64,000 bases of DNA from Molossus alvarezi. Its lineage: Eukaryota; Chordata; Mammalia; Chiroptera; Molossidae. This document shows positions 50,722 through 62,317 of the stretch, piece by piece. The position numbers and the translations under genes are program-made. Below the pieces are notes generated by a model, which saw only the letters and a list, made by a program, of their open reading frames with translations, searched no databases and was not told where the DNA came from. The stretch covers positions 52,941,596 to 53,005,595 of the forward strand of contig CM073889.1 of assembly GCA_037176705.1 (NCBI GenBank), in the 5' to 3' direction. Position 1 is the first letter of the stretch, and each line of letters opens with the position of its first letter.

Positions 50722-52656
50722 GTTATCCCCTTTTGTGTTCTGTGTTGGTAATGGTTTCCAAGATTGCACAGTTTTCTACAACATTTCTCAAGGCGATACT
50801 TGGAATAAGTATGGTTTCTTCTGTAGCAGTTTGTTTCGCCTAATTCTTAGTCAGAACAGTGAACCAACCTAGGGTCTAGAATGAAATAATGGAAAGATTG
50901 ATAACTACTGGTGTTACACATGTGCCATTCTTGAAACAAAGCAACTGAACACATCTAAAGTGATGTAGTTTAAACATTTGATGTGTACATCCAAGGAGAA
51001 ATACATGAATGTGAAGACACTGACAATACCATGGGTGTTTCACATTGCATTTCTCTGTGAGTTAGAACAAGAGGAGGGTTCTGTAGAAAAGGCACTTGTA
51101 CAGTTGACCTGGGTATCAATTTCAATTAGCTACCCACACATTATGCCCGGTTTGCGCAGCATAGTTTGCATTGGAGAGTTATCCAGTGTTGCATGTAAAT
51201 GCGGCTGACTGCCTTCTTTCCTATACGACAAGAAAGTCAATTTCTACGAGAAGAAGAGGTAACTTTTCAACATACTACTTTTCTTCCTTGGATATGAGTT
51301 GTTTGCCTGGAAGAGTCTACAAAGAATCTGGATACCAAATACAGGCTGCGCTGCAGAAAAGAAACATTTTGGTTAGAGCAGTGTTCAGGTCGTGGAAATC
51401 TATACCCTATTCAGTTCTACACACATTCTCTCCATGCGTTTCCAAATGAATCAGAGTCATGCCATGGATCCACGATACATTTCACTGTTTGTGCCGATTT
51501 CCACATTAACATAAGGTGTAGATACCTGTTTTCTGCAGAGAATTGAATGTAAACCCTTGTCCTCAGTGTGAAATGCTGGAATTAGCCCGTGGAAATGAAT
51601 GATAACTCCCGAACTTATGCTTAAAATACCCTGTGACAAATTCAACCTATTTCTTGATATCTGACAGAATCATCTCCATGATAACAAGGATTCCAAAGAG
51701 TTTCAGGCCTTTGAACAATGGTCCTGGATTTCATGTTTCAAGAGTATTTCCCAGAAGAACCTATGAAAATACAGTGGATAATCAAAGGTGTGCATCACTG
51801 GTGTTCTTTCTCTGCAGAATTATATAATTACATTCAGTTCAAGAGCAGCATGGAAACCTCAATATGGTGTAGTGGCAATTGGACTGTTCAGTGGCTCTCT
51901 GTCCTAAAAACAGTGTTCCCATTGACTAACTTCTTCACATACTGTCTAAATATGGTGAAGAAGATTCTTGGGCTATACCCACTTCACAAAACATGGAACC
52001 AACACTGGTGTTCTGTTCTGCAGATTATGTGTTAGAACAGTTGAGGAAAGTATTGATTCAAGGTAATGTGGCAACCTAACGTTTGCCTATGCCCTTAGAC
52101 ATACTTCTCACCAGAGATCGTTTCTAGGAGCGTTTATAAACACCAAACCGATTCCAAACGAACTGTGTTAGAACTCTGCAGTTCAGTTGAGGAAACTCAC
52201 TTCCATGAAGCCTAGAGCGTGAGGCTTCTCCAACCATAAGCTGTTTTGGTTAAGTACCTAAGAAATGTCTGTTTGTTAAGGTGTAATCACACGAAAACCT
52301 AGCAGTGCACGTTTCTTTCTCTTGTTCCCTACACACAATTACAAGACTTGCTGGTGCAGTCTCAGATATCCTGAATTATGGGCAAAACTCTGTGAGAGCC
52401 AGGGGCAACATTCATTGGTGGCATGTTTAAACTTGGGAAATTGAGTACCTTTGCAAGGAAAGTGTGTAGATACATGTTCTAGTAGGAAACTGATGGAATG
52501 ATTGAATATTTCCATTTTGGGTCAGGAAATGCACAGATCTTGGCAAGAGTCATGTGAAACACTTGAATATAGACACTCTCCTCGTGGTGTGGAGAGATCC
52601 AGTCTTCTCCTGGAAAGAACAACTAGGACAGGGCACACTGATGTGTAGAATCAAAA
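50722..52656 (+). repeat. Satellite unit U27 (type V)
   Basis: 1935 bp. TTCTGTAGAAAAGG (near 51080), GCGCAGCATAG, GCGGCTGAC, TTTCTACGAG, GCAGAAAAGAAAC, GCGTTTCCAAATG and GATTTCATG recur in U32 at 9661 bp. Private TTTATAAACACC near 52133. Non-coding. Confidence 0.96.
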
Positions 52657-54590
52657 GTTATCCCCTTTTGTGTTCTGTGTTGGTAATGGTTTCCAAGATT
52701 GCACAGTTTTCTACAACATTTCTCAAGGCGATACTTGGAATAAGTATGGTTTCTTCTGTAGCAGTTTGTTTCGCCTAATTCTTAGTCAGAACAGTGAACC
52801 AACCTAGGGTCTAGAATGAAATAATGGAAAGATTGATAACTACTGGTGTTACACATGTGCCATTCTTGAAACAAAGCAACTGAACACATCTAAAGTGATG
52901 TAGTTTAAACATTTGATGTGTACATCCAAGGAGAAATACTTGAATGTGAAGACACTGACAATACCATGGGTGTTTCACATTGCATTTCTCTGTGAGTTAG
53001 AACAAGAGGAGGGTTCTGGAGAAAAGGCACTTGTACAGTTGACCTGGGTATCAATTTCAATTACCTACCCACAAATTAGGCCCGGTTTGCGTGGCATAGT
53101 TTGCATTGGAGAGTTATGCAGTGTTGCATGTAAATGCAGCTGACTGCCTTCTTTCCTATACGACAAGAAAGTCAATTTGTACGAGAAGAAGAGTTACTTT
53201 TCAACATACTACTTGTCTTCCTTGGATATGAGCTGTTTGCCTGGAAGAGTCTACAAAGCATCTCGATACCAAATACAGGCTGCGCTGCAGAAATGAAACA
53301 TTTTGGTTAGAGCAGTGTTCAGGTCGTGGAAATCTATACCCTATTCAGTTCTACACACATTCTCTCCATGCGTTACCAAATGAATCAGAGTCATGCCATG
53401 GATCCACGATACATTTCACTGTTTGTGCCGATTTCCACATTAACATAAGGTGTAGATACCTGTTTTCTGCAGAGAATTGAATGTAAACCCTTGTCCTCAG
53501 TGTGAAATGCTGAAATTAGCCCGTGGAAATGAATGATAACTCCCGAACTTATGCTTAAAATACCCTGTGACAAATTCAACCTATTTCTTGATATCTGACA
53601 GAATCATCTCCATGATAACAAGGATTCCTAAGAGTTTCAGGCCTTTGAATAATGGTCCTGGATTCACATGTTTCAAGAGTATTTCACAGAAGAACCTATG
53701 AAAATACAGTGGATAATCAAAGGTGTGCATCACTGGTGTTCTTTCTCTGCAGAATTATATAATTACATTCAGTTCAAGAGCAGCATGGAAACCTCAATAT
53801 GGTGTAGTGGCAATTGGACTGTTCAGTGGCTCTCTGTCCTAAAAACAGTGTTCCCATTGACTAACTTCTTCACACATGTCTAAATATGGTGAAGAAGATT
53901 CTTGGGCTATACCCACTTCACAAAACATGGAACCAACACTGGTGTTCTGTTCTGCAGATTATGTGTTAGAACAGTTGAGGAAAGTATTGATTCAAGGTAA
54001 TGTGGCAACCTAACGTTTGCCTATGCCCTTAGACATACTTCTCACCAGAGATCGTTTCTAGGAGCGTTTATACACACTAAAACGATTCCAAACCAACTGT
54101 GTTAGAACTCTGCAGTTCAGTTGAGGAAACTCACTTCCATGAAGCCTAGAGAGTGAGGCCTCTCCAACCATAAGCTGTTTTGGTTAAGTACCTAAGAAAT
54201 GTCTGTTTGTTAAGGTGTAATCACACGAAAACCTAGCAGTGCACGTTTCTTTCTCTTGTTCCCTACACACAATTACAAGACTTGCTGGTGCAGTCTCAGA
54301 TATCCTGAATTATGGGCAAAACTCTGTGAGAGCCAGGGGCAACATTCATTGGTGGCATGTTTAAACTTGGGAAATTGAGTACCTTTGCAAGGAAAGTGTG
54401 TAGATACATGTTCTAGTAGGAAACTGATGGAATGATTGAATATTTCCATTTTGGGTCAGGAAATGCACAGATCTTGGCAACAGTCAGGTGAAACACTTGA
54501 ATATAGACACTCTCCTCGTGGTGTGGAGAGATCCAGTCTTCTCCTGGAAAGAACAACTAGGACAGGGCACACTGATGTGTAGAATCAAAA
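52657..54590 (+). repeat. Satellite unit U28 (type IV)
   Basis: 1934 bp. It has the full type IV signature with ACACACTAAAACG near 54071 and GAGGCCTCTCC near 54154, shared with U29 and U33. Private GTCAGGTGAAAC near 54483. Non-coding. Confidence 0.96.
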
Positions 54591-56524
54591 GTTATCCCCT
54601 TTTGTGTTCTGTGTTGGTAATGGTTTCCAAGATTGCACAGTTTTCTACAACATTTCTCAAGGCGATACTTGGAATAAGTATGGTTTCTTCTGTAGCAGTT
54701 TGTTTCGCCTAATTCTTAGTCAGAACAGTGAACCAACCTAGGGTCTAGAATGAAATAATGGAAAGATTGATAACTACTGGTGTTACACATGTGCCATTCT
54801 TGAAACAAAGCAACTGAACACATCTAAAGTGATGTAGTTTAAACATTTGATGTGTACATCCAAGGAGAAATACTTGAATGTGAAGACACTGACAATACCA
54901 TGGGTGTTTCACATTGCATTTCTCTGTGAGTTAGAACAAGAGGAGGGTTCTGGAGAAAAGGCATTTGTACAGTTGACCTGGGTATCAATTTCAATTACCT
55001 ACCCACAAATTAGGCCCGGTTTGCGTGGCATAGTTTGCATTGGAGAGTTATGCAGTGTTGCATGTAAATGCAGCTGACTGCCTTCTTTCCTATACGACAA
55101 GAAAGTCAATTTGTACGAGAAGAAGAGTTACTTTTCAACATACTACTTGTCTTCCTTGGATATGAGCTGTTTGCCTGGAAGAGTCTACAAAGCATCTCGA
55201 TACCAAATACAGGCTGCGCTGCAGAAATGAAACATTTTGGTTAGAGCAGTGTTCAGGTCGTGGAAATCTATACCCTATTCAGTTCTACACACATTCTCTC
55301 CATGCGTTACCAAATGAATCAGAGTCATGCCATGGATCCACGATACATTTCACTGTTTGTTCCGATTTCCACATTAACATAAGGTGTAGATACCTGTTTT
55401 CTGCAGAGAATTGAATGTAAACCCTTGTCCTCAGTGTGAAATGCTGAAATTAGCCCGTGGAAATGAATGATAACTCCCGAACTTATGCTTAAAATACCCT
55501 GTGACAAATTCAACCTATTTCTTGATATCTGACAGAATCATCTCCATGATAACAAGGATTCCTAAGAGTTTCAGGCCTTTGAATAATGGTCCTGGATTCA
55601 CATGTTTCAAGAGTATTTCACAGAAGAACCTATGAAAATACAGTGGATAATCAAAGGTGTGCATCACTGGTGTTCTTTCTCTGCAGAATTATATAATTAC
55701 ATTCAGTTCAAGAGCAGCATGGAAACCTCAATATGGTGTAGTGGCAATTGGACTGTTCAGTGGCTCTCTGTCCTAAAAACAGTGTTCCCATTGACTAACT
55801 TCTTCACACATGTCTAAATATGGTGAAGAAGATTCTTGGGCTATACCCACTTCACAAAACATGGAACCAACACTGGTGTTCTGTTCTGCAGATTATGTGT
55901 TAGAACAGTTGAGGAAAGTATTGATTCAAGGTAATGTGGCAACCTAACGTTTGCCTATGCCCTTAGACATACTTCTCACCAGAGATCGTTTCTAGGAGCG
56001 TTTATACACACTAAAACGATTCCAAACCAACTGTGTTAGAACTCTGCAGTTCAGTTGAGGAAACTCACTTCCATGAAGCCTAGAGAGTGAGGCCTCTCCA
56101 ACCATAAGCTGTTTTGGTTAAGTACCTAAGAAATGTCTGTTTGTTAAGGTGTAATCACACGAAAACCTAGCAGTGCACGTTTCTTTCTCTTGTTCCCTAC
56201 ACACAATTACAAGACTTGCTGGTGCAGTCTCAGATATCCTGAATTATGGGCAAAACTCTGTGAGAGCCAGGGGCAACATTCATTGGTGGCATGTTTAAAC
56301 TTGGGAAATTGAGTACCTTTGCAAGGAAAGTGTGTAGATACATGTTCTAGTAGGAAACTGATGGAATGATTGAATATTTCCATTTTGGGTCAGGAAATGC
56401 ACAGATCTTGGCAACAGTCATGTGAAACACTTGAATATAGACACTCTCCTCGTGGTGTGGAGAGATCCAGTCTTCTCCTGGAAAGAACAACTAGGACAGG
56501 GCACACTGATGTGTAGAATCAAAA
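54591..56524 (+). repeat. Satellite unit U29 (type IV)
   Basis: 1934 bp. It is almost identical to U28 one period earlier. TTTGTTCCGATTTCC (near 55357) is shared with U33. Private GGCATTTGTACAG near 54960. Non-coding. Confidence 0.96.
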
Positions 56525-58458
56525 GTTATCCCCTTTTGTGTTCTGTGTTGGTAATGGTTTCCAAGATTGCACAGTTTTCTACAACATTTCTCAAGGCGAT
56601 ACTTGGAATAAGTATGGTTTCTTCTGTAGCAGTTTGTTTCGCCTAATTCTTAGTCTGAACAGTGAACCAACCTAGGGTCTAGAATGAAATAATGGAAAGA
56701 TTGATAACTACTGGTGTTACACATGTGCCATTCTTGAAACAAAGCAACTGAACACATCTAAAGTGATGTAGTTTAAACATTTGATGTGTACATCCAAGGA
56801 GAAATACTTGAATGTGAAGACACTGACAATACCATGGGTGTTTCACATTGCATTTCTCTGTGAGTTAGAACAAGAGGAGGGTTCTGGAGAAAAGGCACTT
56901 GTACAGTTGACCTGGGTATCAATTTCAATTACCTACCCACAAATTAGGCCCGGTTTGCGTGGCATAGTTTGCATTGGAGAGTTATGCAGTGTTGCATGTA
57001 AATGCAGCTGACTGCCTTCTTTCCTATACGACAAGAAAGTCAATTTGTACGAGAAGAAGAGTTACTTTTCAACATACTACTTGTCTTCCTTGGATATGAG
57101 CTGTTTGCCTGGAAGAGTCTACAAAGCATCTCGATACCAAATACAGGCTGCGCTGCAGAAATGAAACATTTTGGTTAGAGCAGTGTTCAGGTCGTGGAAA
57201 TCTATACCCTATTCAGTTCTACACACATTCTCTCCATGCGTTACCAAATGAATCAGAGTCATGCCATGGATCCACGATACATTTCACTGTTTGTGCCGAT
57301 TTCCACATTAACATAAGGTGTAGATACCTGTTTTCTGCAGAGAATTGAATGTAAACCCTTGTCCTCAGTGTGAAATGCTGGAATTCGCCCGTGGAAATGA
57401 ATGATAACTCCCGAACTTATGCTTAAAATACCCTGTGACAAATTCAACCTATTTCTTGATATCTGACAGAATCATCTCCATGATAACAAGGATTCCAAAG
57501 AGTTTCAGGCCTTTGAACAATGGTCCTGGATTTCATGTTTCAAGAGTATTTCCCAGAAGAACCTATGAAAATACAGTGGATAATCAAAGGTGTGCATCAC
57601 TGGTGTTCTTTCTCTGCAGAATTATATAATTACATTCCGTTCAAGAGCAGCATGGAAACCTCAATATGGTGTAGTGGCAATTGGACTGTTCAGTGGCTCT
57701 CTGTCCTAAAAACAGTGTTCCCATTGACTAACTTCTTCACATACTGTCTAAATATGGTGAAGAAGATTCTTGGGCTATACCCACTTCACAAAACATGGAA
57801 CCAACACTGGTGTTCTGTTCTGCAGATTATGTGTTAGAACAGTTGAGGAAAGTATTGATTCAAGGTAATGTGGCAACCTAACGTTTGCCTATGCCCTTAG
57901 ACATACTTCTCACCAGAGATCGTTTCTAGGAGCGTTTATACACACCAAACCGATTCCAAACGAACTGTGTTAGAACTCTGCAGTTCAGTTGAGGAAACTC
58001 ACTTCCATGAAGCCTAGAGCGTGAGGCTTCTCCAACCATAAGCTGTTTTGGTTAAGTACCTAAGAAATATCTGTTTGTTAAGGTGTAATCACACGAAAAC
58101 CTAGCAGTGCACGTTTCTTTCTCTTGTTCCCTACACACAATTACAAGACTTGCTGGTGCAGTCTCAGATATCCTGAATTATGGGCAAAACTCTGTGAGAG
58201 CCAGGGGCAACATTCATTGGTGGCATGTTTAAACTTGGGAAATTGAGTACCTTTGCAAGGAAAGTGTGTAGATACATGTTCTAGTAGGAAACTGATGGAA
58301 AGATTGAATATTTCCTTTTTGGGTCAGGAAATGCACAGATCTTGGCAAGAGTCATGTGAAACACTTGAATATAGACACTCTCCTCGTGGTGTGGAGAGAT
58401 CCAGTCTTCTCCTGGAAAGAACAACTAGGACAGGGCACACTGATGTGTAGAATCAAAA
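56525..58458 (+). repeat. Satellite unit U30 (type IV/II/V chimera)
   Basis: 1934 bp. The 5' part is type IV up to at least 57.1 kb. GGAATTCGCCC (near 57370) is a type III marker. GAACAATGGTCCTGGATTTC (57516-57535) is type V, and the 3' end is type II (CACATACTG, AGAAATATCTG). Private changes are TAGTCTGAAC, CATTCCGTTC and TTTCCTTTTTGG near 58311. Non-coding. Confidence 0.95.
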
Positions 58459-60382
58459 GTTATCCCCTTTTGTGTTCTGTGTTGGTAATGGTTTCCAAGA
58501 TTGCATAGTTTTCAACAACATTTCTCAAGGCGATACTTGGAATAAGTATGGTTTCTTCTGTAGGAGTTTATTTCGCCTAATTCTTAGAACAGTGAACCAA
58601 CCTAGGGTCTAGAATGAAATAATGGAAAGATTGATAACTACTGGTGTTACACATGTGCCGTTCTTGAAACAAAGCAACTGAACACATCTAAAGTGATGTA
58701 GTTTAAACATTTGATGTGTACATCCAAGGAGAAATACATGAATGTGAAGACACTGACAATACCATGGGTGTTTCACATTGCATTTCTCTGTGAGTTAGAA
58801 CAAGAGGAGGGTTCTGGAGAAAAGGCACTTGTACAGTTGACCTGGGTATCAATTTCAATTAGCTACCCACAAATTACGCCCGGTTTGCGCGGCATAGTTT
58901 GCATTGGAGAGACATCCAGTGTTGCAAGTAAATGCAGCTGACTGCCTTCTTTCCTATACGACAAGAAAGTCAATTTGTACGAGAAGAAGAGGTAACTTTT
59001 CAACATACTACTTTTCTTCCTTGGATATGAGTTGTTTGCCTGGAAGAGTCTACAAAGCATCTGGATACCAAATACAGGCTGCGCTGCAGAAATGAAACAT
59101 TTTGGTTAGAGCAGTGTTCAGGTCGTGGAAATCTATACCCTATTCAGTTCTACACACATTCTCTCCATGCGTTACCAAATGAATCAGAGTCATGCCATGG
59201 ATCCACGATACATTTCACTGTTTGTGCCGATTTCCACATTAACATAAGGTGTAGATACCTGTTTTCTGCAGAGAATTGAATGTAAACCCTTGTCCTCAGT
59301 GTGAAATGCTGGAATTATCCCGTGGAAATGAATGATAACTCCCGAACTTATGCTTAAAAAACCCTGTGACAGATTCAACCTATTTCTTGATATCTGACAG
59401 AATCATCTCCATTATAACAAGGATTCCAAAGAGTTTCAGGCCTTTGAATAATGGATTCACATGTTTCAAGAGTATTTCCCAGAAGAACCTATGAAAATAC
59501 AGTGGATAATCAAAGGTGTGCATCACTGGTGTTCTTTCTCTGCAGAATTATATAATTATATTCAGTTCAAGAGCAGCATGGAAACCTCAATATGGCGTAG
59601 TGGCAATTGGACTGTTCAGTGGCTCTCTGTCCTAAAAACAGTGTTCCCATTGACTAACTTATTCACATACTGTCTAAATATGGTGAAGAAGATTCTTGGG
59701 CTATACCCACTTCACAAAACATGGAACCAACACTGGTGTTCTGTTCTGCAGATTATGTGTTAGAACAGTTGAGGAAAGTATTGATTCAAGGTAATGTGGC
59801 AACCTAACGTTTGCCTATGCCCTTAGACATACTTCTCACCAGAGATCGTTTCTAGGAGCGTTTATACACAACAAACCGATTCCAAACGAACTGTGTTAGA
59901 ACTCTGCAGTTCAGTTGAGGAAACTCACTTCCATGAAGCCTAGAGAGTGAGGCTTCTCCAACCATAAGCTGTTTTGGTTAAGTACCTAAGAAATGTCTGT
60001 TTGTTAAGGTGTAATCACACGAAAACCTAGCAGTGCACGTTTCTTTCTCTTGTTCCCTACACACAAATACAAGACTTGCTGGTGCAGTCTCAGATCCTGA
60101 ATTATGGGCAAAACTCTGTGAGAGCCAGGGGCAACATTCATTGGTGGCATTTTTAAACTTGGGAAATTGAGTACCTTTGCAAGGAAAGTGTGTAGATACA
60201 TGTTCTAGTAGGAAACTGATGGAATGATTGAATATTTCCATTTTGGGTCAGGAAATGCACAGATCTTGGCAAGAGTGATGTGAAACACTTGAATATAGAC
60301 ACTCTCCTCGTGGTGTGGAGAGATCCAGTCTTCTCCTGGAAAGAACAACTAGGACAGGGCACACTGATGTGTAGAATCAAAA
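58459..60382 (+). repeat. Satellite unit U31 (type III, start of pentamer copy 2)
   Basis: 1924 bp. All three type III deletions are present (near 58585, 59452 and 60092), 9661 bp after U26. It differs from U26 by GAGACATCC, GGAATTATCCC and TACACAACAAACC. It also has TTATATTCAG near 59557. Non-coding. Confidence 0.96.
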
Positions 60383-62317
60383 GTTATCCCCTTTTGTGTT
60401 CTGTGTTGGTAACGGTTTCCAAGATTGCACAGTTTTCTACAACATTTCTCAAGGCGATACTTGGAATAAGTATGGTTTCTTCTGTAGCAGTTTGTTTCGC
60501 CTAATTCTTAGTCAGAACAGTGAACCAACCTAGGGTCTAGAATGAAATAATGGAAAGATTGATAACTACTGGTGTTACACATGTGCCATTCTTGAAACAA
60601 AGCAACTGAACACATCTAAAGTGATGTAGTTTAAACATTTGATGTGTACATCCAAGGAGAAATACATGAATGTGAAGACACTGACAATACCATGGGTGTT
60701 TCACATTGCATTTCTCTGTGAGTTAGAACAAGAGGAGGGTTCTGTAGAAAAGGCACTTGTACAGTTGACCTGGGTATCAATTTCAATTAGCTACCCACAC
60801 ATTATGCCCGGTTTGCGCAGCATAGTTTGCATTGGAGAGTTATCCAGTGTTGCATGTAAATGCGGCTGACTGCCTTCTTTCCTATACGACAAGAAAGTCA
60901 ATTTCTACGAGAAGAAGAGGTAACTTTTCAACATACTACTTTTCTTCCTTGGATATGAGTTGTTTGCCTGGAAGAGTCTACAAAGAATCTGGATACCAAA
61001 TACAGGCTGCGCTGCAGAAAAGAAACATTTTGGTTAGAGCAGTGTTCAGGTCGTGGAAATCTATACCCTATTCAGTTCTACACACATTCTCTCCATGCGT
61101 TTCCAAATGAATCAGAGTCATGCCATGGATCCACGATACATTTCACTGTTTGTGCCGATTTCCACATTAACATAAGGTGTAGATACCTGTTTTCTGCAGA
61201 GAATTGAATGTAAACCCTTGTCCTCAGTGTGAAATGCTGGAATTAGCCCGTGGAAATGAATGATAACTCCCGAACTTATGCTTAAAATACCCTGTGACAA
61301 ATTCAACCTATTTCTTGATATCTGACAGAATCATCTCCATGATAACAAGGATTCCAAAGAGTTTCAGGCCTTTGAACAATGGTCCTGGATTTCATGTTTC
61401 AAGAGTATTTCCCAGAAGAACCTATGAAAATACAGTGGATAATCAAAGGTGTGCATCACTGGTGTTCTTTCTCTGCAGAATTATATAATTACATTCAGTT
61501 CAAGAGCAGCATGGAAACCTCAATATGGTGTAGTGGCAATTGGACTGTTCAGTGGCTCTCTGTCCTAAAAACAGTGTTCCCATTGACTAACTTCTTCACA
61601 TACTGTCTAAATATGGTGAAGAAGATTCTTGGGCTATACCCACTTCACAAAACATGGAACCAACACTGGTGTTCTGTTCTGCAGATTATGTGTTAGAACA
61701 GTTGAGGAAAGTATTGATTCAAGGTAATGTGGCAACCTAACGTTTGCCTATGCCCTTAGACATACTTCTCACCAGAGATCGTTTCTAGGAGCGTTTATAC
61801 ACACCAAACCGATTCCAAACGAACTGTGTTAGAACTCTGCAGTTCAGTTGAGGAAACTCACTTCCATGAAGCCTAGAGCGTGAGGCTTCTCCAACCATAA
61901 GCTGTTTTGGTTAAGTACCTAAGAAATATCTGTTTGTTAAGGTGTAATCACACGAAAACCCAACAGTGCACGTTTCTTTCTCTTGTTCCCTACACACAAT
62001 TACAAGACTTGCTGGTGCAGTCTCAGATATCCTGAATTATGGGCAAAACTCTGTGAGAGCCAGGGGCAACATTCATTGGTGGCATGTTTAAACTTGGGAA
62101 ATTGAGTACCTTTGCAAGGAAAGTGTGTAGATACATGTTCTAGTAGGAAACTGATGGAATGATTGAATATTTCCATTTTGGGTCAGGAAATGCACAGATC
62201 TTGGCAACAGTCATGTGAAACACTTGAATATAGACACTCTCCTCGTGGTGTGGAGAGATCCAGTCTTCTCCTGGAAAGAACAACTAGGACAGGGCACACT
62301 GATGTGTAGAATCAAAA
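60383..62317 (+). repeat. Satellite unit U32 (type V)
   Basis: 1935 bp. It repeats the U27 signature at 9661 bp. It differs by GGTAACGGTTTCC (near 60408), AGAAATATCTG near 61921 and ACCCAACAGTG near 61959. Non-coding. Confidence 0.96.
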
